Positions 32,936 to 42,759 of a stretch of DNA of 64,000 bases are shown here, in pieces. The DNA is from Bacillota bacterium (lineage in GTDB: Bacteria; Bacillota; Clostridia; Christensenellales; Christensenellaceae): NCBI GenBank assembly GCA_023408315.1, contig JAEYKI010000001.1, positions 124,001 through 188,000 on the forward strand, read 5' to 3'. The notes beneath the pieces are model-generated. The model searched no databases. It was given only the letters and a program-made list of their open reading frames with translations, and was not told the DNA's origin. The position numbers and the translations under genes are program-made. Each line of letters begins with the position of its first letter. The first letter of the stretch is position 1.

Positions 32936-35272
32936 TTAAAATTTTATGCTTTGTTTGGCGCCGTCAAACCGCACGTCCTTCCAACCGCCCTTGTAGTGAA
33001 TCCTTAGTTCAACGGGCGCCTTCCGGCATCTGCCGCATTCACGGATTGTAAGCAGCTCAGGATGGTCGCTCCAAATAAACCGCAGCAGCTCGTATTCGCC
33101 TTTTTCGTAATTGTAACTTATTCCGTCGTCGTCATAAAAGAACCTCTCCGCGTCCGCTCCGCCATATATCCATACGTCCATACGGTCCTGTTTCCGCATT
33201 GCGGATTCCACCTTGTCCTCCCGCGTAAGCAGAATGCTTCCGGCGCGTACAAACAAAGGAATCTTGTCAATTTCCGCGTTTGCGCATATCGCTTGCCCGC
33301 CCGCGTACAGTTCATCGGTCCAAAAGTCAAACCAGTCTGCGCCCTTGGGCAGATAGCACGCCCTGGTTTTTTCGCACTGGGTCCAGCCCGAATGGCCGTA
33401 ATACATCGGCTGCGTAACCGGGCAAACCAAAATTGCGTCCCCAAGCATAAACTCGTCGCAGATATTGCGTACATGTTTATCTGTTGCAAAATCAAAAAGC
33501 AGGCTGCGCATCATGGTTCCGCCGTCAAACGTTACGCTTGCGGCCAGAGAATAGATATAGGGCAGCAGCCTGTAACGCAGGCGGATAAACTTTTGTATCG
33601 CATCATAAAACATATCGCCGGGTTTGCCAAAGTTCCATATCTCTCTCGGCGTATCCGTGCCGTGAGACCGGAATATGGGCAAAAACACTCCAAACTGCAA
33701 CCATCTTGTGTACAGCTCGCAATAGGCGGGATCACTTGCGCCCCTGTCATATTCGCCGTTCCAGAACCACACTGGTTTTGCTTCCGGGTTTCCGCTCCAT
33801 TTGCGCCAGCACGCAACGCCGCCCGCAAAGAAAGCGCCTATATCCACCGTCCAGTAGGGAATGCCGCTCATGCACATGTTAAGTCCCCTGGAAATTTCAT
33901 TTTTCAGCGTTTCCCACCGGGCGGAGGTGTCTCCTCCCCAAAGAACCGCGCCATATTTCTGTATGCCCGGATAACCGGAGCGCGTCAGGTTCAATACCCT
34001 TTTTGCGCCGTCCTGCTTCCGCTGGTTTTCGTAGATACCCTTGGCGTGCATCACCGCAAAAAAATTTGCCTGGGCGGGGTCCAGAAATCTTTTGTGTTCT
34101 CCTCCCACCAGCTCGTACCGCTCTTCTTCCGGCCGCTTTACCTCGCCGCACCAGTCAGGGGCCGTAAACGGCTCGGATGAATCGCACCACCACGAATCAA
34201 ACCCACCCTGGAACAATTCCCTGTTTGCCTGTTTCCAATAGAGTTCCCTTGCCTTTTCGTTAAACGCGTCGTAGGTGGAATAGTCGCCCAGCAGGTATCC
34301 TTTCTTGGCCATTTCCCCATGGTCGGGGCACCCCGCAGCCATGTTGGGCCAGATGGAAACCATCGTATGCACATCCATATCATGCAACGCCCGGTTCATT
34401 CCTGCCAAATCAGGATACCGCTCTTTATCCACCGTTTTTTGCCCCCACTCGTCGCCCGGCCATGTTTTCCAGTCCTGCACAATGCAATCAAGGGGAACGC
34501 CAAGCTCCCGGTATTTCTTCGCCACGCTTATCATCTCATCCTGGGTCTGATACCTCTCCTTGCACTGGAAGTATCCAAAAGCCCATTTGGGCAGCATTTC
34601 CGCCCTGCCCGTCAAATACCGGAATCCCGATATGATTGCATCCATGTTGCCTGCAATCACATAAAAATCAATCTGGTCCACGGTATCAAAAGTAACAACC
34701 GTCTCTCTGAGGGTATCGTCGAACACCATCAGAGAGGGGCAGTCAAACAATATGCCCCAACCCTTGTCCGTCACCATACAGGGCATGGGAGTCCGCATGT
34801 TGTGCTGGTAGAGGTAGCATTTTGTGCCGCGGCGGTTCAAAATGCCGTCTTCGTCCTGCCCCAAACCGTAAACGCCCGTATCCTTTGGAATTAAAAAACA
34901 AGCCTGGCCCTTATATGCGTTCCGGTCTATATACGGCCGCAGGTTGGAAATCTGCGTCCGCTCTCCGTCCACCGTCTTCACAACTTCAATCTCGGGCGCT
35001 TCGCCCTGCGTGAAATACTTGATCACCGGTATTTCGCTCAGGCTATACCCCGCAAGGCGCAAAAGCTCCCTGCCTTCCAGCTTCCAGGAAACGCCGTTTT
35101 CACCTGCTTCCGCGTCCAGTTCATGCGCGCCGCCATACTGCGCTTCAAAAGCGCTCTTCTCAACCAAAAGCGAATTGTTTTTAACCGGCTCCCCTTTTGT
35201 TACCGTACAACGCGAAATATTTTCCTTTATGTGGGAGATATGAATTGCGTATTCTTTTGCGCTGTTTTTCAT
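32936..35272 (-). CDS. glycoside hydrolase family 31 (alpha-glucosidase / alpha-xylosidase type)
   Basis: A 778-residue GH31 enzyme. An N-terminal beta-sandwich spans about residues 1-200, the catalytic barrel follows, and there are distal beta domains. The nucleophile Asp lies in FDSWWCDSSEPF and the acid/base Asp in WGGDTSARWETL. No signal peptide, so it is cytoplasmic and acts on imported oligosaccharide. I chose ATG at 35272 rather than 35317 because it follows the ATPase stop codon at 35280 by seven bases and GAGG is just upstream. The WCDSSEP variant of the motif suggests specificity other than simple maltose. It is fed by the adjacent MalFG/MsmK-type importer. Confidence 0.92.
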   Translation of the reverse strand: MKNSAKEYAIHISHIKENISRCTVTKGEPVKNNSLLVEKSAFEAQYGGAHELDAEAGENGVSWKLEGRELLRLAGYSLSEIPVIKYFTQGEAPEIEVVKTVDGERTQISNLRPYIDRNAYKGQACFLIPKDTGVYGLGQDEDGILNRRGTKCYLYQHNMRTPMPCMVTDKGWGILFDCPSLMVFDDTLRETVVTFDTVDQIDFYVIAGNMDAIISGFRYLTGRAEMLPKWAFGYFQCKERYQTQDEMISVAKKYRELGVPLDCIVQDWKTWPGDEWGQKTVDKERYPDLAGMNRALHDMDVHTMVSIWPNMAAGCPDHGEMAKKGYLLGDYSTYDAFNEKARELYWKQANRELFQGGFDSWWCDSSEPFTAPDWCGEVKRPEEERYELVGGEHKRFLDPAQANFFAVMHAKGIYENQRKQDGAKRVLNLTRSGYPGIQKYGAVLWGGDTSARWETLKNEISRGLNMCMSGIPYWTVDIGAFFAGGVACWRKWSGNPEAKPVWFWNGEYDRGASDPAYCELYTRWLQFGVFLPIFRSHGTDTPREIWNFGKPGDMFYDAIQKFIRLRYRLLPYIYSLAASVTFDGGTMMRSLLFDFATDKHVRNICDEFMLGDAILVCPVTQPMYYGHSGWTQCEKTRACYLPKGADWFDFWTDELYAGGQAICANAEIDKIPLFVRAGSILLTREDKVESAMRKQDRMDVWIYGGADAERFFYDDDGISYNYEKGEYELLRFIWSDHPELLTIRECGRCRKAPVELRIHYKGGWKDVRFDGAKQSIKF

Positions 35273-35279
35273 AAAACCT

Positions 35280-36404
35280 CTATGCCTCCAGCAAAGCCTG
35301 TTCCGTCTTTTTATCAAAAAGATGTATCCGTTCTTTGTTAAAGCTGCACCTAAGCTCCTCGCTCTTGTTTATGTTGCCCAGCCCAAACTCTTCCATCATG
35401 GAGGAGGCCAGGCGGATGATTGCCACATTGCTTCCTATGTTTGCGTGCACATATATTTCGTTGCCCATCATTTCCGTCATAAGAACATGCGCCGTGCAAT
35501 CCGGCTCTTTTCCCATGGCGGCAATCAAAATATCTTCCGGCCGTATGCCCATAACAACGCCCTGTGCGCCAATTTCCTTATCCTTCAATTTCTGCTGCAT
35601 AGACTGGGGCAGTTCTGTTTCAAAGCCGCAAAATTTCACATTGTAAACGCCGTTCTGGCAATCCAGCTCAGAATCAAAAAAATTCATCTGGGGGGTGCCT
35701 ATGAACCCCGCCACAAACATATTCACAGGATGCAGGAACACCTCCCTGGGCGTTCCAATCTGCTGGATATCGCCGTCCTTCATAACCACAATCCGGTCTC
35801 CAAGCGTCATCGCTTCGGTCTGGTCGTGCGTCACGTATATAAAGGTGGTGTCTATCCTTTTTCTTAAAAGCACAATCTCCGTGCGCATCTGGTTGCGCAG
35901 CTTTGCGTCCAGGTTGGAAAGCGGCTCGTCCATCAGAAAAACCTTGGGGTTGCGCACAATCGCCCGGCCAATCGCCACGCGCTGCCGCTGCCCGCCGGAG
36001 AGTTCCCTTGGCTTGCGCTTCAGGTATTCGGTAATCCCCAGTATCTCCGCGGCGTGCCTTACCTTCTGGTCTGTTTCTTCCTTGCTTGCTTTCCGCAGTT
36101 TCAGCGCAAACGCCATATTTTCGTAAACGGTCATATGCGGGTACAGAGCATAGTTCTGGAATACCATCGCAATGTCCCTGTCCTTGGGGGGCACCAGGTT
36201 CATCAGCTTGTCCCCAATATACAGCTCCCCGCCCGTAATTTCCTCCAAGCCCGCCACCATGCGCAGTGTTGTGGATTTGCCGCAGCCGGATGGGCCCACC
36301 AAAACAATAAATTCCTTATCCTGTATTTCCAGGTTAAAATCCCTAACCACCAAACAGTCTTTGCTGTAAGCCTTTTGTATATTTTTCAACATCACATTCG
36401 CCAT
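35280..36404 (-). CDS. MsmK/UgpC-type ABC transporter ATPase
   Basis: A 374-residue ATPase of the oligosaccharide importer class (MalK/MsmK/UgpC). Walker A is GPSGCGKST near 39, the signature LSGGQRQR, Walker B VFLMDEPLSNLD, and a C-terminal regulatory TOBE region from about 240 (GIRPEDI). It energises the MalF/MalG-type permeases of this locus. I chose ATG at 36404, after AAAGG; the frame to 36497 is not plausible as protein. Gene order is binding protein, permease, permease, ATPase, GH31, so this is the fourth gene of the operon. Having its own ATPase is notable because many Bacillota share one MsmK. Confidence 0.92.
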   Translation of the reverse strand: MANVMLKNIQKAYSKDCLVVRDFNLEIQDKEFIVLVGPSGCGKSTTLRMVAGLEEITGGELYIGDKLMNLVPPKDRDIAMVFQNYALYPHMTVYENMAFALKLRKASKEETDQKVRHAAEILGITEYLKRKPRELSGGQRQRVAIGRAIVRNPKVFLMDEPLSNLDAKLRNQMRTEIVLLRKRIDTTFIYVTHDQTEAMTLGDRIVVMKDGDIQQIGTPREVFLHPVNMFVAGFIGTPQMNFFDSELDCQNGVYNVKFCGFETELPQSMQQKLKDKEIGAQGVVMGIRPEDILIAAMGKEPDCTAHVLMTEMMGNEIYVHANIGSNVAIIRLASSMMEEFGLGNINKSEELRCSFNKERIHLFDKKTEQALLEA

Positions 36405-36586
36405 AAAATTCAGCCTTTGAAAGCGCCTTTTGGGCACATTCCTCGCAGCCAGCCAACCGGGGGCTTGCTGCATTGCCGCAGCTCCACACCGCAACACCGC
36501 CAGCCAGGCGGAAAAACCTCCTTACATTTCGCGCGTTTCCATTTGTACCGTGGAGAAATAAAAACGGCAGTTATATGAATTTGTTG

Positions 36587-37420
36587 TTATCCCTTTACCG
36601 CGCCCGCGGTCTGGCCGCCCATGATATATTTCTGGCAAACCAGGAATATAACCAATACAGGGGCTACCGTAAGCAATATATCGGCACTCACCAGGTTCCA
36701 GGAAGCCATGTATTGCCCAAAGAAATTATATACCGCCAGCGTCATGGGCCACTTGTCCGTGGAATTCAGGAAATACAGCGGCATAATAAAATCGTTCCAG
36801 ATGTTGAGCAGGCAAAGAACCGCGGCCGTAATCAACACCGGTTTCATAAGCGGCAATATAATTTTAAAGAACAATTGAACAGGCGTGCAGCCGTCTATCA
36901 CGGCAGCCTCGTCCAGTTCAACCGGCAGCCTTGAAACAAACCCGTACATCAGAAAAACCATAAACGGCAGGTTTATCGCAATGTATAAGAATATAATCCC
37001 ATACTGTGTGTCGTTCAGCAAAAGCGTCTGCATCACCTTCATTAACGCTACGTAATTAACGGGAATCACAATGCCCAGTACCATAAACATGTACAAAAAT
37101 TTATTCCCTTTTGAACGCCTTCTGGAAAATACATATGCCGCCATTGCCGCCAGCAGTATGGTGCCAAACGTCCCCACGCCCGAATACAGAAGGCTGTTTA
37201 AAAAACCCGTCCCCAGTTTCCCTTTTTCTATTACGGTTCCAAAGTTGCTGAAATCCCACTGCTGCGGCAGCGCGATTGAAAACGTGTTGGCTTCCTGGGT
37301 GGGTTTAAAGGCGTTGACTATAATCAAGGCAAGAGGAATCAGCATGAATAAGGACCATGCCCATGCAAATGTGTTCTTTGCGATTCCGCCGGGCGTCACC
37401 CTCCTTGTTTGCGCTTTCAT
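36587..37420 (-). CDS. carbohydrate ABC transporter permease (MalG type)
   Basis: A 277-residue inner-membrane protein with six helices and the ABC-binding loop EAAVIDGCTPVQLFFKIILP near residue 190. It pairs with the MalF-type permease to form the channel. ATG at 37420 overlaps the stop codon of the upstream permease by one base (TAATG), so translation is coupled. A 182-base gap separates it from the ATPase start. Confidence 0.92.
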   Translation of the reverse strand: MKAQTRRVTPGGIAKNTFAWAWSLFMLIPLALIIVNAFKPTQEANTFSIALPQQWDFSNFGTVIEKGKLGTGFLNSLLYSGVGTFGTILLAAMAAYVFSRRRSKGNKFLYMFMVLGIVIPVNYVALMKVMQTLLLNDTQYGIIFLYIAINLPFMVFLMYGFVSRLPVELDEAAVIDGCTPVQLFFKIILPLMKPVLITAAVLCLLNIWNDFIMPLYFLNSTDKWPMTLAVYNFFGQYMASWNLVSADILLTVAPVLVIFLVCQKYIMGGQTAGAVKG

Positions 37421-38295
37421 TACTCCTGCACCTCGTTTCTGGTTAAAATTTTAATCATAAAGTATCCAACCGCAAGCATAACAACAAACATCAGGCTGCT
37501 GATGGCCGTGCCCACAGCGTACCGGCCCTGCGAAAATTCTCTGAATACGGAAGTATACATTACTTCGGTCGCGTCGCCCGGGCCTCCGTGTGTCAGGGCG
37601 TATATAATATCAAATACCTTGAGTCCATACAGCACGTTCAGCACAATGGTGACCGCAAGGGTTGGCCGTAAAAGCGGAAGCGTTACATACCGGAACTTCT
37701 TCCATGCGCTTGCCCCGTCAATAGACGCCGCCTCGTAATACGTCGGAGAGATGGACAGTATGCCCACAATCAGAATGGTCATAATATACCCCATGCCCCT
37801 CCATGTATCAACGGCCATAACCGACCAAAGCGCAAGCGATGGATCGGCCAGCCATTTCTGCGCCATAAAATCAAGCCCCATTCCGCGCAGGCCCTGGTTT
37901 AAAAGGCCGGTTGCGGGATCCAGAATGGATGTAAACACCAAGCTGATAACCAATATGGAAAGCACCGAAGGCAAATACATAATTGCGCGGTGGAAATTAA
38001 GCGCTTTTATTCCTTTGCTTAGAAGAAGCGCAAATCCCAGCCCCAGCGCTGTTTTTGCAATCGCTGTAATTAACGTAAACAAAAGCGTGTTTCCTATATA
38101 AGCCAGATAGGCCCTGTCCGGAGAAAATATTTCTATAAAATTGTCCCATCCCACAAAATTGACTGTGGAAGAATAGCTGGACCAGTCAGTGAACGAATAT
38201 CCAACGCCGATAACTCCAGGCATAAAAAAAAGTACAACATAGAAACCAAGCGCGCCGGCTGCAAAATACCATGGATATATTTTTCTTTTGTCCAC
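37420..38295 (-). CDS. carbohydrate ABC transporter permease (MalF type)
   Basis: A 291-residue protein with six helices and the ABC-binding loop EAASIDGASAWKKFRYVTLP near 208. It forms a heterodimer with the MalG-type protein encoded next. It starts with GTG at 38295, six bases after AAAGGAG. A 17-pair hairpin separates it from the more highly expressed binding-protein gene. Confidence 0.92.
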   Translation of the reverse strand: MDKRKIYPWYFAAGALGFYVVLFFMPGVIGVGYSFTDWSSYSSTVNFVGWDNFIEIFSPDRAYLAYIGNTLLFTLITAIAKTALGLGFALLLSKGIKALNFHRAIMYLPSVLSILVISLVFTSILDPATGLLNQGLRGMGLDFMAQKWLADPSLALWSVMAVDTWRGMGYIMTILIVGILSISPTYYEAASIDGASAWKKFRYVTLPLLRPTLAVTIVLNVLYGLKVFDIIYALTHGGPGDATEVMYTSVFREFSQGRYAVGTAISSLMFVVMLAVGYFMIKILTRNEVQE

Positions 38296-38323
38296 TATGA
38301 TCTCCTTTCCTGTGCTATTTAGT

Positions 38324-38361
38324 TTTACAGCTTACCGGATTAAAATCCGGTAAGCTGTAAA
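38324..38361 (-). promoter_or_regulatory. long perfect hairpin between binding-protein and permease genes
   Basis: 17-base perfect arms (38324-38340 with 38345-38361, loop TAAA). On the minus strand it is followed by ACTAAAT, not a T run, so it is more likely a message-stabilising or processing hairpin that raises binding-protein output relative to the permeases than a full terminator. Confidence 0.75.
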
Positions 38362-38384
38362 CAGTAGTGGTGGCTGTCGATTGA

Positions 38385-39764
38385 TTACTTCTGCCATCCG
38401 GCGTCGCTGGCCGTTTTAGCCTGGTCTGCGCGGCGCTGGTCTATATTCTTGAGAACCTGGTCGGCGGTCGATTTTCCAAGCAGGTAGGACGTCATATCTT
38501 TGCCAATATCCATCCACTGCGGATTCAGGTATTTCACAACGTTTTGGTAAACGGTCGCCTTGCCGGTCTTGTACTGGCTCATGGCTTCCTGCACTTCAGC
38601 GGAATATGTGTTCTTCAGGCCGGTGAATGGCAGGCTGTTCATCTGGTCTTTCGGGTTGTCAATCAGAGACTGCAGGTTTTCCTGCTCCGCCATGTAAGCC
38701 AGGAACTCTTTGGCAATGTCTATATTCTTGCTGCCGGAGAAAACGAACATGGAGGGTCCGCACGGCGTTTCAGCAATTGTCTGGTTGTCCAGGTACGGAG
38801 CCGGGAAGAATCCAAAGTCTTCAGATTTCAGAGCGCCGTTGCTTGCGTCTGTAATCAGGCTTACGCGCCCCATCATATTGCAGGTCATGGCGTACTTGCC
38901 GCTCGCCATGGCAGCGCCGGTATCCGTGTATTTGTTGGATACCCAGTTGTCGCCCCAGTAGCCTGCGTCAACAACCTGTTTCATCTGTTCCAAAAAGGTT
39001 TTGAACGCGGCAGTCTGCGCAACAGTTGCCTGGTTGTTGTTCAGCTTGTCCACCATGCCGGCATCCGCTGCGTCGTACTGGGCGGACACGTCAAAGAAGT
39101 TGAGCTGAATATGCCATCCTTCGGCATTGGCCTCATAAACAGGAGTAATGCCGTTCTGCTTCAGCGTTTCGCAAACCTGCATAAATTCTTTAAAATTGGT
39201 GGGTACCTTTAAGTTATACTTGGTAAATATCTGTTTGTTGTACGTGTAAGCATAGCTGTCGCCCACATCCCATAAAGTAACGCCGTATAATTTTCCGTTT
39301 ACAGAAAGCTGGTCTTTCACGGCAGGCGTCAGGCGGCTTGCCCATTCCTCACCGGAAAGGTCCACGCCGTTCTTTTCAATCTGCATCTGTGAAACGATGT
39401 CAAATTTTCCGGACTGGTTCATAAAAATATCGGCAGCCTGCCCTGCGTTCAGTTTAGTGGTAAGCAGGTTGGGATACTGGTCTGCGGGACTGATCTGCCA
39501 GTCCACCTTAATGCCGGTTTCCTGGGTGAATTTTTCCGCCAGAGCCGTTTCGCCGTCCCTTACCCAGTCCTGGCTGGCCATAATGGTCAGCGTTTTGCCC
39601 GCGTTGGGGTTAGCCGACGCGCTTGGCGCAGCCGAAGCAGCCTGGCTTGACGCCGGCGCGGAAGACGCGGCCGAAGCAGACGGCGCGGCTGCCGTGCTGC
39701 AGCCCAGCAGCATTGACATAACAACAGCCAGCACTACAACGAAAGCTACGATAGATTTCTTCAT
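38385..39764 (-). CDS. oligosaccharide-binding lipoprotein (extracellular solute-binding family 1)
   Basis: A 459-residue lipoprotein. The signal peptide ends at the lipobox LLGCS (Cys near 22), followed by a Ser-Ala-Pro linker to about 52, and a MalE-class binding fold starting KTLTIMASQDWVRDGE. It captures an oligosaccharide for the MalF/MalG-type permease. ATG at 39764 lies six bases after GAGGAGG; the upstream frame to 39833 is in the promoter. It is the first gene of the operon, divergent from the YesM/YesN genes. Confidence 0.93.
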   Translation of the reverse strand: MKKSIVAFVVVLAVVMSMLLGCSTAAAPSASAASSAPASSQAASAAPSASANPNAGKTLTIMASQDWVRDGETALAEKFTQETGIKVDWQISPADQYPNLLTTKLNAGQAADIFMNQSGKFDIVSQMQIEKNGVDLSGEEWASRLTPAVKDQLSVNGKLYGVTLWDVGDSYAYTYNKQIFTKYNLKVPTNFKEFMQVCETLKQNGITPVYEANAEGWHIQLNFFDVSAQYDAADAGMVDKLNNNQATVAQTAAFKTFLEQMKQVVDAGYWGDNWVSNKYTDTGAAMASGKYAMTCNMMGRVSLITDASNGALKSEDFGFFPAPYLDNQTIAETPCGPSMFVFSGSKNIDIAKEFLAYMAEQENLQSLIDNPKDQMNSLPFTGLKNTYSAEVQEAMSQYKTGKATVYQNVVKYLNPQWMDIGKDMTSYLLGKSTADQVLKNIDQRRADQAKTASDAGWQK

Positions 39765-40049
39765 ACTCTTCCTCCTCAATAATTTACTTGTGTAAAGGTA
39801 AATACAAAAGCTTGTGTAGATTATAACAAGCAACGCTCCCGCATTCCATACACCAGAGAATACAGTTTATATACTTTTTTAACCTGCCATTGCTAGAAAA
39901 GTTTCGCAGATATATAATGAAATAAACTGTTTAAAATATCAATATAAAACCGTACCACCCGCCCGATATCCATTATCCAATGCCGCAACGGAATTGTTCC
40001 TGCGCGCACAACATTTGGAGCGTCTAAAAGAAAAACGGTTTGGGGGCTT
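39765..40049. promoter_or_regulatory. divergent promoter region of the GH31 locus and its two-component system
   Basis: On the minus strand there is an extended -10 box TGTTATAAT (39820-39825 core), with only a poor -35 box, as expected of an activated promoter. On the plus strand TTGCTA (39890-39895), a 17-base spacer and TATAAT (39913-39918) fit a promoter for the sensor kinase gene. A short inverted repeat TTTAC-ttgt-GTAAA lies at about 39783-39796. No gene is seen. Confidence 0.6.
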
Positions 40050-41888
40050 ATGCCGGTGCTTAAAAAAAAGAACAAGCAAACCAATATGCGGTCTATCCTG
40101 TTCAACTCCTATATGGGAGCCATGCTCTTTATTTTAGTTGGAGCTACTGTTTTTTTTGCCTTTATTCAGTTTTTTTCTATCAACAGCAATATCATATCCA
40201 ATATCCAGCAAACCAGCAAATCAGTTGGGCAAAGCGTGGACAACCAAATCCGGCAAATGGACCATATCTCCATGAACGCGCTTTATTCCAACCTTTTAAA
40301 AAGTTCGGTGTCCGATTATCTGGAGTTGCAAAAGGACCCTTCAAAATTAACATTGGAATCGGCGCTGGCGCAAAACAACAACGCCAAGGTTCTGCACGAC
40401 CTTATGTTTGCTCTTATTGGCGCAGATTACGATATCCGCCAGCTGAACATATATAACATGGACGCAGGCGGATTCGGAACAGGGATGTACAACGGCTATA
40501 TCAATCAGAACCTCAACACCATGCCCTGGTATGAAAATGTATTGGAAAAGCATGGGTACAAATATATAGCGCCGCCTGTAAAAAATGCGGTGCTGTCCGC
40601 CACCACCTTAATCAGCCCGGACACATATTACCTTTCTTTATGCCGGCTTTATTTTGGCCAGTACAACCAGATAGACGGAGCCATCGAAGTTGTACAGTAT
40701 TATGATACGGTGTTTAATGCAGCGGAGCACACCAACAGCACATACCAGCCAAGAATATATATTTACGGCAACGACGGTGCCCTGCTGTACCCGATATTGG
40801 AGCCCGGAACCAAAGTCTTTAATTACTACGGAAAATATAGCAGCGACGGTTCCGTACAAACGCTCCGCAATACCATAAGCAGCGCGGATGAATACGTGTG
40901 CTACGAAAAGTTGGATTATTCCGATTTTCTTACGGTAACAGTAGTAGACAGCGGTAAGTATTTTGAACCCATTGAAAGCTTTCTTTTAATCATGCTGGTT
41001 GTATTGGCGGGCGTAACTGCTATCTGCTATTATGGAGCCCGCAGGCTTGCCGGCAGGTTTTCATCTCCCTTAACCGCCATGTCCTCGTATCTCTCCAAAA
41101 TTGATTTCAACAACGCAACCTGGGACCAGATGGACCTGCCCCAATCCAATATCATAGAAATCAACGAACTGCACAAGGGCATCAATCAGTTCCAGCAGAA
41201 ACTGAAGGCTTCCATGGAAAACATTATGCTTCTGCAGCAGCACGAGACCCAGTCGCAAATGCTGGCGTTGCAGTCTCAAATGAACCCGCACTTTTTATAC
41301 AATTCGCTTGCCACCATTATTGCCATGGCAGAGGAAGGTATGACGGACGGCATCGCGGAAATGTGTTCCGCAATAACGGGCATACTAAGGTACATATCCT
41401 CCAACAAGGAAGACCTGGTGAGTCTGGAGGACGAGCTCGAAAATACGGAACGCTACCTGAGCTGTTTAAAATACCGCTATGGCGAGAACCTGCAATTTAC
41501 CATAGATATAGACGATTCCATGCTGAGCACACAGGTTCCTAAGCTTTGCATCCAGCTGCTGGTTGAAAATGCCGTTAAATTTACCACCACTTCCATCCTG
41601 CCGCCCTGGCATATACAGATTTCCTGCATCCAGACGCGGGATATCTGGACGGTTACGGTTTTGGATAACGGCAACGGCTTCCCGGAAGATATGATTAGAG
41701 GCATTACACATAAAATTGCCAAAATAAAAGAAACGGACCTCCTGCCCAATCTGGAGTTGCAGGGCATGGGGCTCATGAATATATTTATCAGGCTCCGACT
41801 GCTGTATAAAAACGAGTGCATCTTTGAATTTGGCAACCGTAAGCAGGGCGGCGCATTTGTACGGATTGGAGGCAAACTGAATGTCTAA
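40050..41888 (+). CDS. YesM-type sensor histidine kinase
   Basis: A 612-residue membrane sensor. One helix near 20-45, a large extracellular region to about 305, a second helix (LLIMLVVLAGVTAICYYGA), a HAMP-like linker, then the His_kinase domain with the phospho-His in LQSQMNPHFLYNSLA near 413, and an HATPase domain (NAVKFT, DNGNGF, GMGLMNI). YesM-type kinases sense extracellular oligosaccharides, often through the binding protein, and activate adjacent transport operons. ATG at 40050 follows GGGGG. It overlaps the response regulator start by eight bases. Confidence 0.93.
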   Translation: MPVLKKKNKQTNMRSILFNSYMGAMLFILVGATVFFAFIQFFSINSNIISNIQQTSKSVGQSVDNQIRQMDHISMNALYSNLLKSSVSDYLELQKDPSKLTLESALAQNNNAKVLHDLMFALIGADYDIRQLNIYNMDAGGFGTGMYNGYINQNLNTMPWYENVLEKHGYKYIAPPVKNAVLSATTLISPDTYYLSLCRLYFGQYNQIDGAIEVVQYYDTVFNAAEHTNSTYQPRIYIYGNDGALLYPILEPGTKVFNYYGKYSSDGSVQTLRNTISSADEYVCYEKLDYSDFLTVTVVDSGKYFEPIESFLLIMLVVLAGVTAICYYGARRLAGRFSSPLTAMSSYLSKIDFNNATWDQMDLPQSNIIEINELHKGINQFQQKLKASMENIMLLQQHETQSQMLALQSQMNPHFLYNSLATIIAMAEEGMTDGIAEMCSAITGILRYISSNKEDLVSLEDELENTERYLSCLKYRYGENLQFTIDIDDSMLSTQVPKLCIQLLVENAVKFTTTSILPPWHIQISCIQTRDIWTVTVLDNGNGFPEDMIRGITHKIAKIKETDLLPNLELQGMGLMNIFIRLRLLYKNECIFEFGNRKQGGAFVRIGGKLNV

Positions 41889-42639
41889 AATCACAGAATT
41901 CAACGTAATGCTTGTGGAAGACGAACCCCTTCTCCTGCGTTCCCTGGAACGGCATATAAGCAGCATAGACCTGGGCTTTAAGGTGATAGCCAAGGCCCAG
42001 AACGGGCAGGAAGCCCTTGATTTTTTAAAAAAAGCAGAGATGCACCTGGTTATATCGGATATCATCATGCCTCTTATGTCCGGCCTCGATCTGCTTACGC
42101 AAATAAACCGCTACTATCCAAACATCGCGGTTGTTCTGCTCTCCGGGTATGCGGATTTTAACTTTGCGCAGCATGCCTTGCGGGAGAGCGCGCTTGATTA
42201 TATTCTAAAGCCCATCACGCGGGAAAAAATCGAAAATATCCTTTTAAAGGCCAAGGCGGAACTAAGCCGGCATTACCAGTTGGTGGAAGACGAAACACTG
42301 AGCGGGCAAACCGCGGAGCAAACAATGGAATATGTGCGCGCCTACATAAGAAAGCACTATAACGAGCAGATAGATTTGTCCGTCCTTGCCTCCAAACTTG
42401 GAATCTCATCCGCCTACCTGACGAAGCTTTTCAACAAATACGAAAAATGCTCCCCCATTAAATACATCACAGACCTTCGCATTGTGGAGGCAAAGCATCT
42501 GTTATACAACACAACGCTCACAATTAAAGAGATCAGCGAACGGCTGGGATACCAGAACCAGTTTTATTTCAGCCGGGTATTCCGCAAAATAAACAAAGCG
42601 AGTCCTTCCGAATTCCGGAATAACCAGCATGGCAGCTAA
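41881..42639 (+). CDS. YesN-type AraC-family response regulator
   Basis: A 252-residue regulator. The receiver domain has EDE near 13, the phospho-acceptor Asp in VISDIIMPLMSG near 60 and KP near 110; an AraC double helix-turn-helix occupies about 150-250 (DLSVLASKLGISSAYLTKLF and ISERLGYQNQFYFSRVF). It is shorter than typical YesN (over 350 residues), lacking the middle linker region. GGAGG lies eight bases before ATG 41881. It probably activates the divergent binding-protein promoter. Confidence 0.93.
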   Translation: MSKITEFNVMLVEDEPLLLRSLERHISSIDLGFKVIAKAQNGQEALDFLKKAEMHLVISDIIMPLMSGLDLLTQINRYYPNIAVVLLSGYADFNFAQHALRESALDYILKPITREKIENILLKAKAELSRHYQLVEDETLSGQTAEQTMEYVRAYIRKHYNEQIDLSVLASKLGISSAYLTKLFNKYEKCSPIKYITDLRIVEAKHLLYNTTLTIKEISERLGYQNQFYFSRVFRKINKASPSEFRNNQHGS

Positions 42640-42692
42640 TACCTCAGAATAGCATTAATGCGCCAAAATCTTAAATTTTCTTTTCCTGCAAC

Positions 42693-42722
42693 AAAAAGCC
42701 GCATCGTTATAGTGCGGCTTTA
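42693..42722. terminator. bidirectional terminator
   Basis: AAAGCCGCA/TGCGGCTTT (42695-42703 with 42713-42721) flanked by A and T tracts, between the convergent YesN and 2-hydroxyacid dehydrogenase genes. Confidence 0.85.
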
Positions 42723-42759
42723 AATGTTTGTGTTGCAAGCATGCCTGTTCTTTTGTTCG

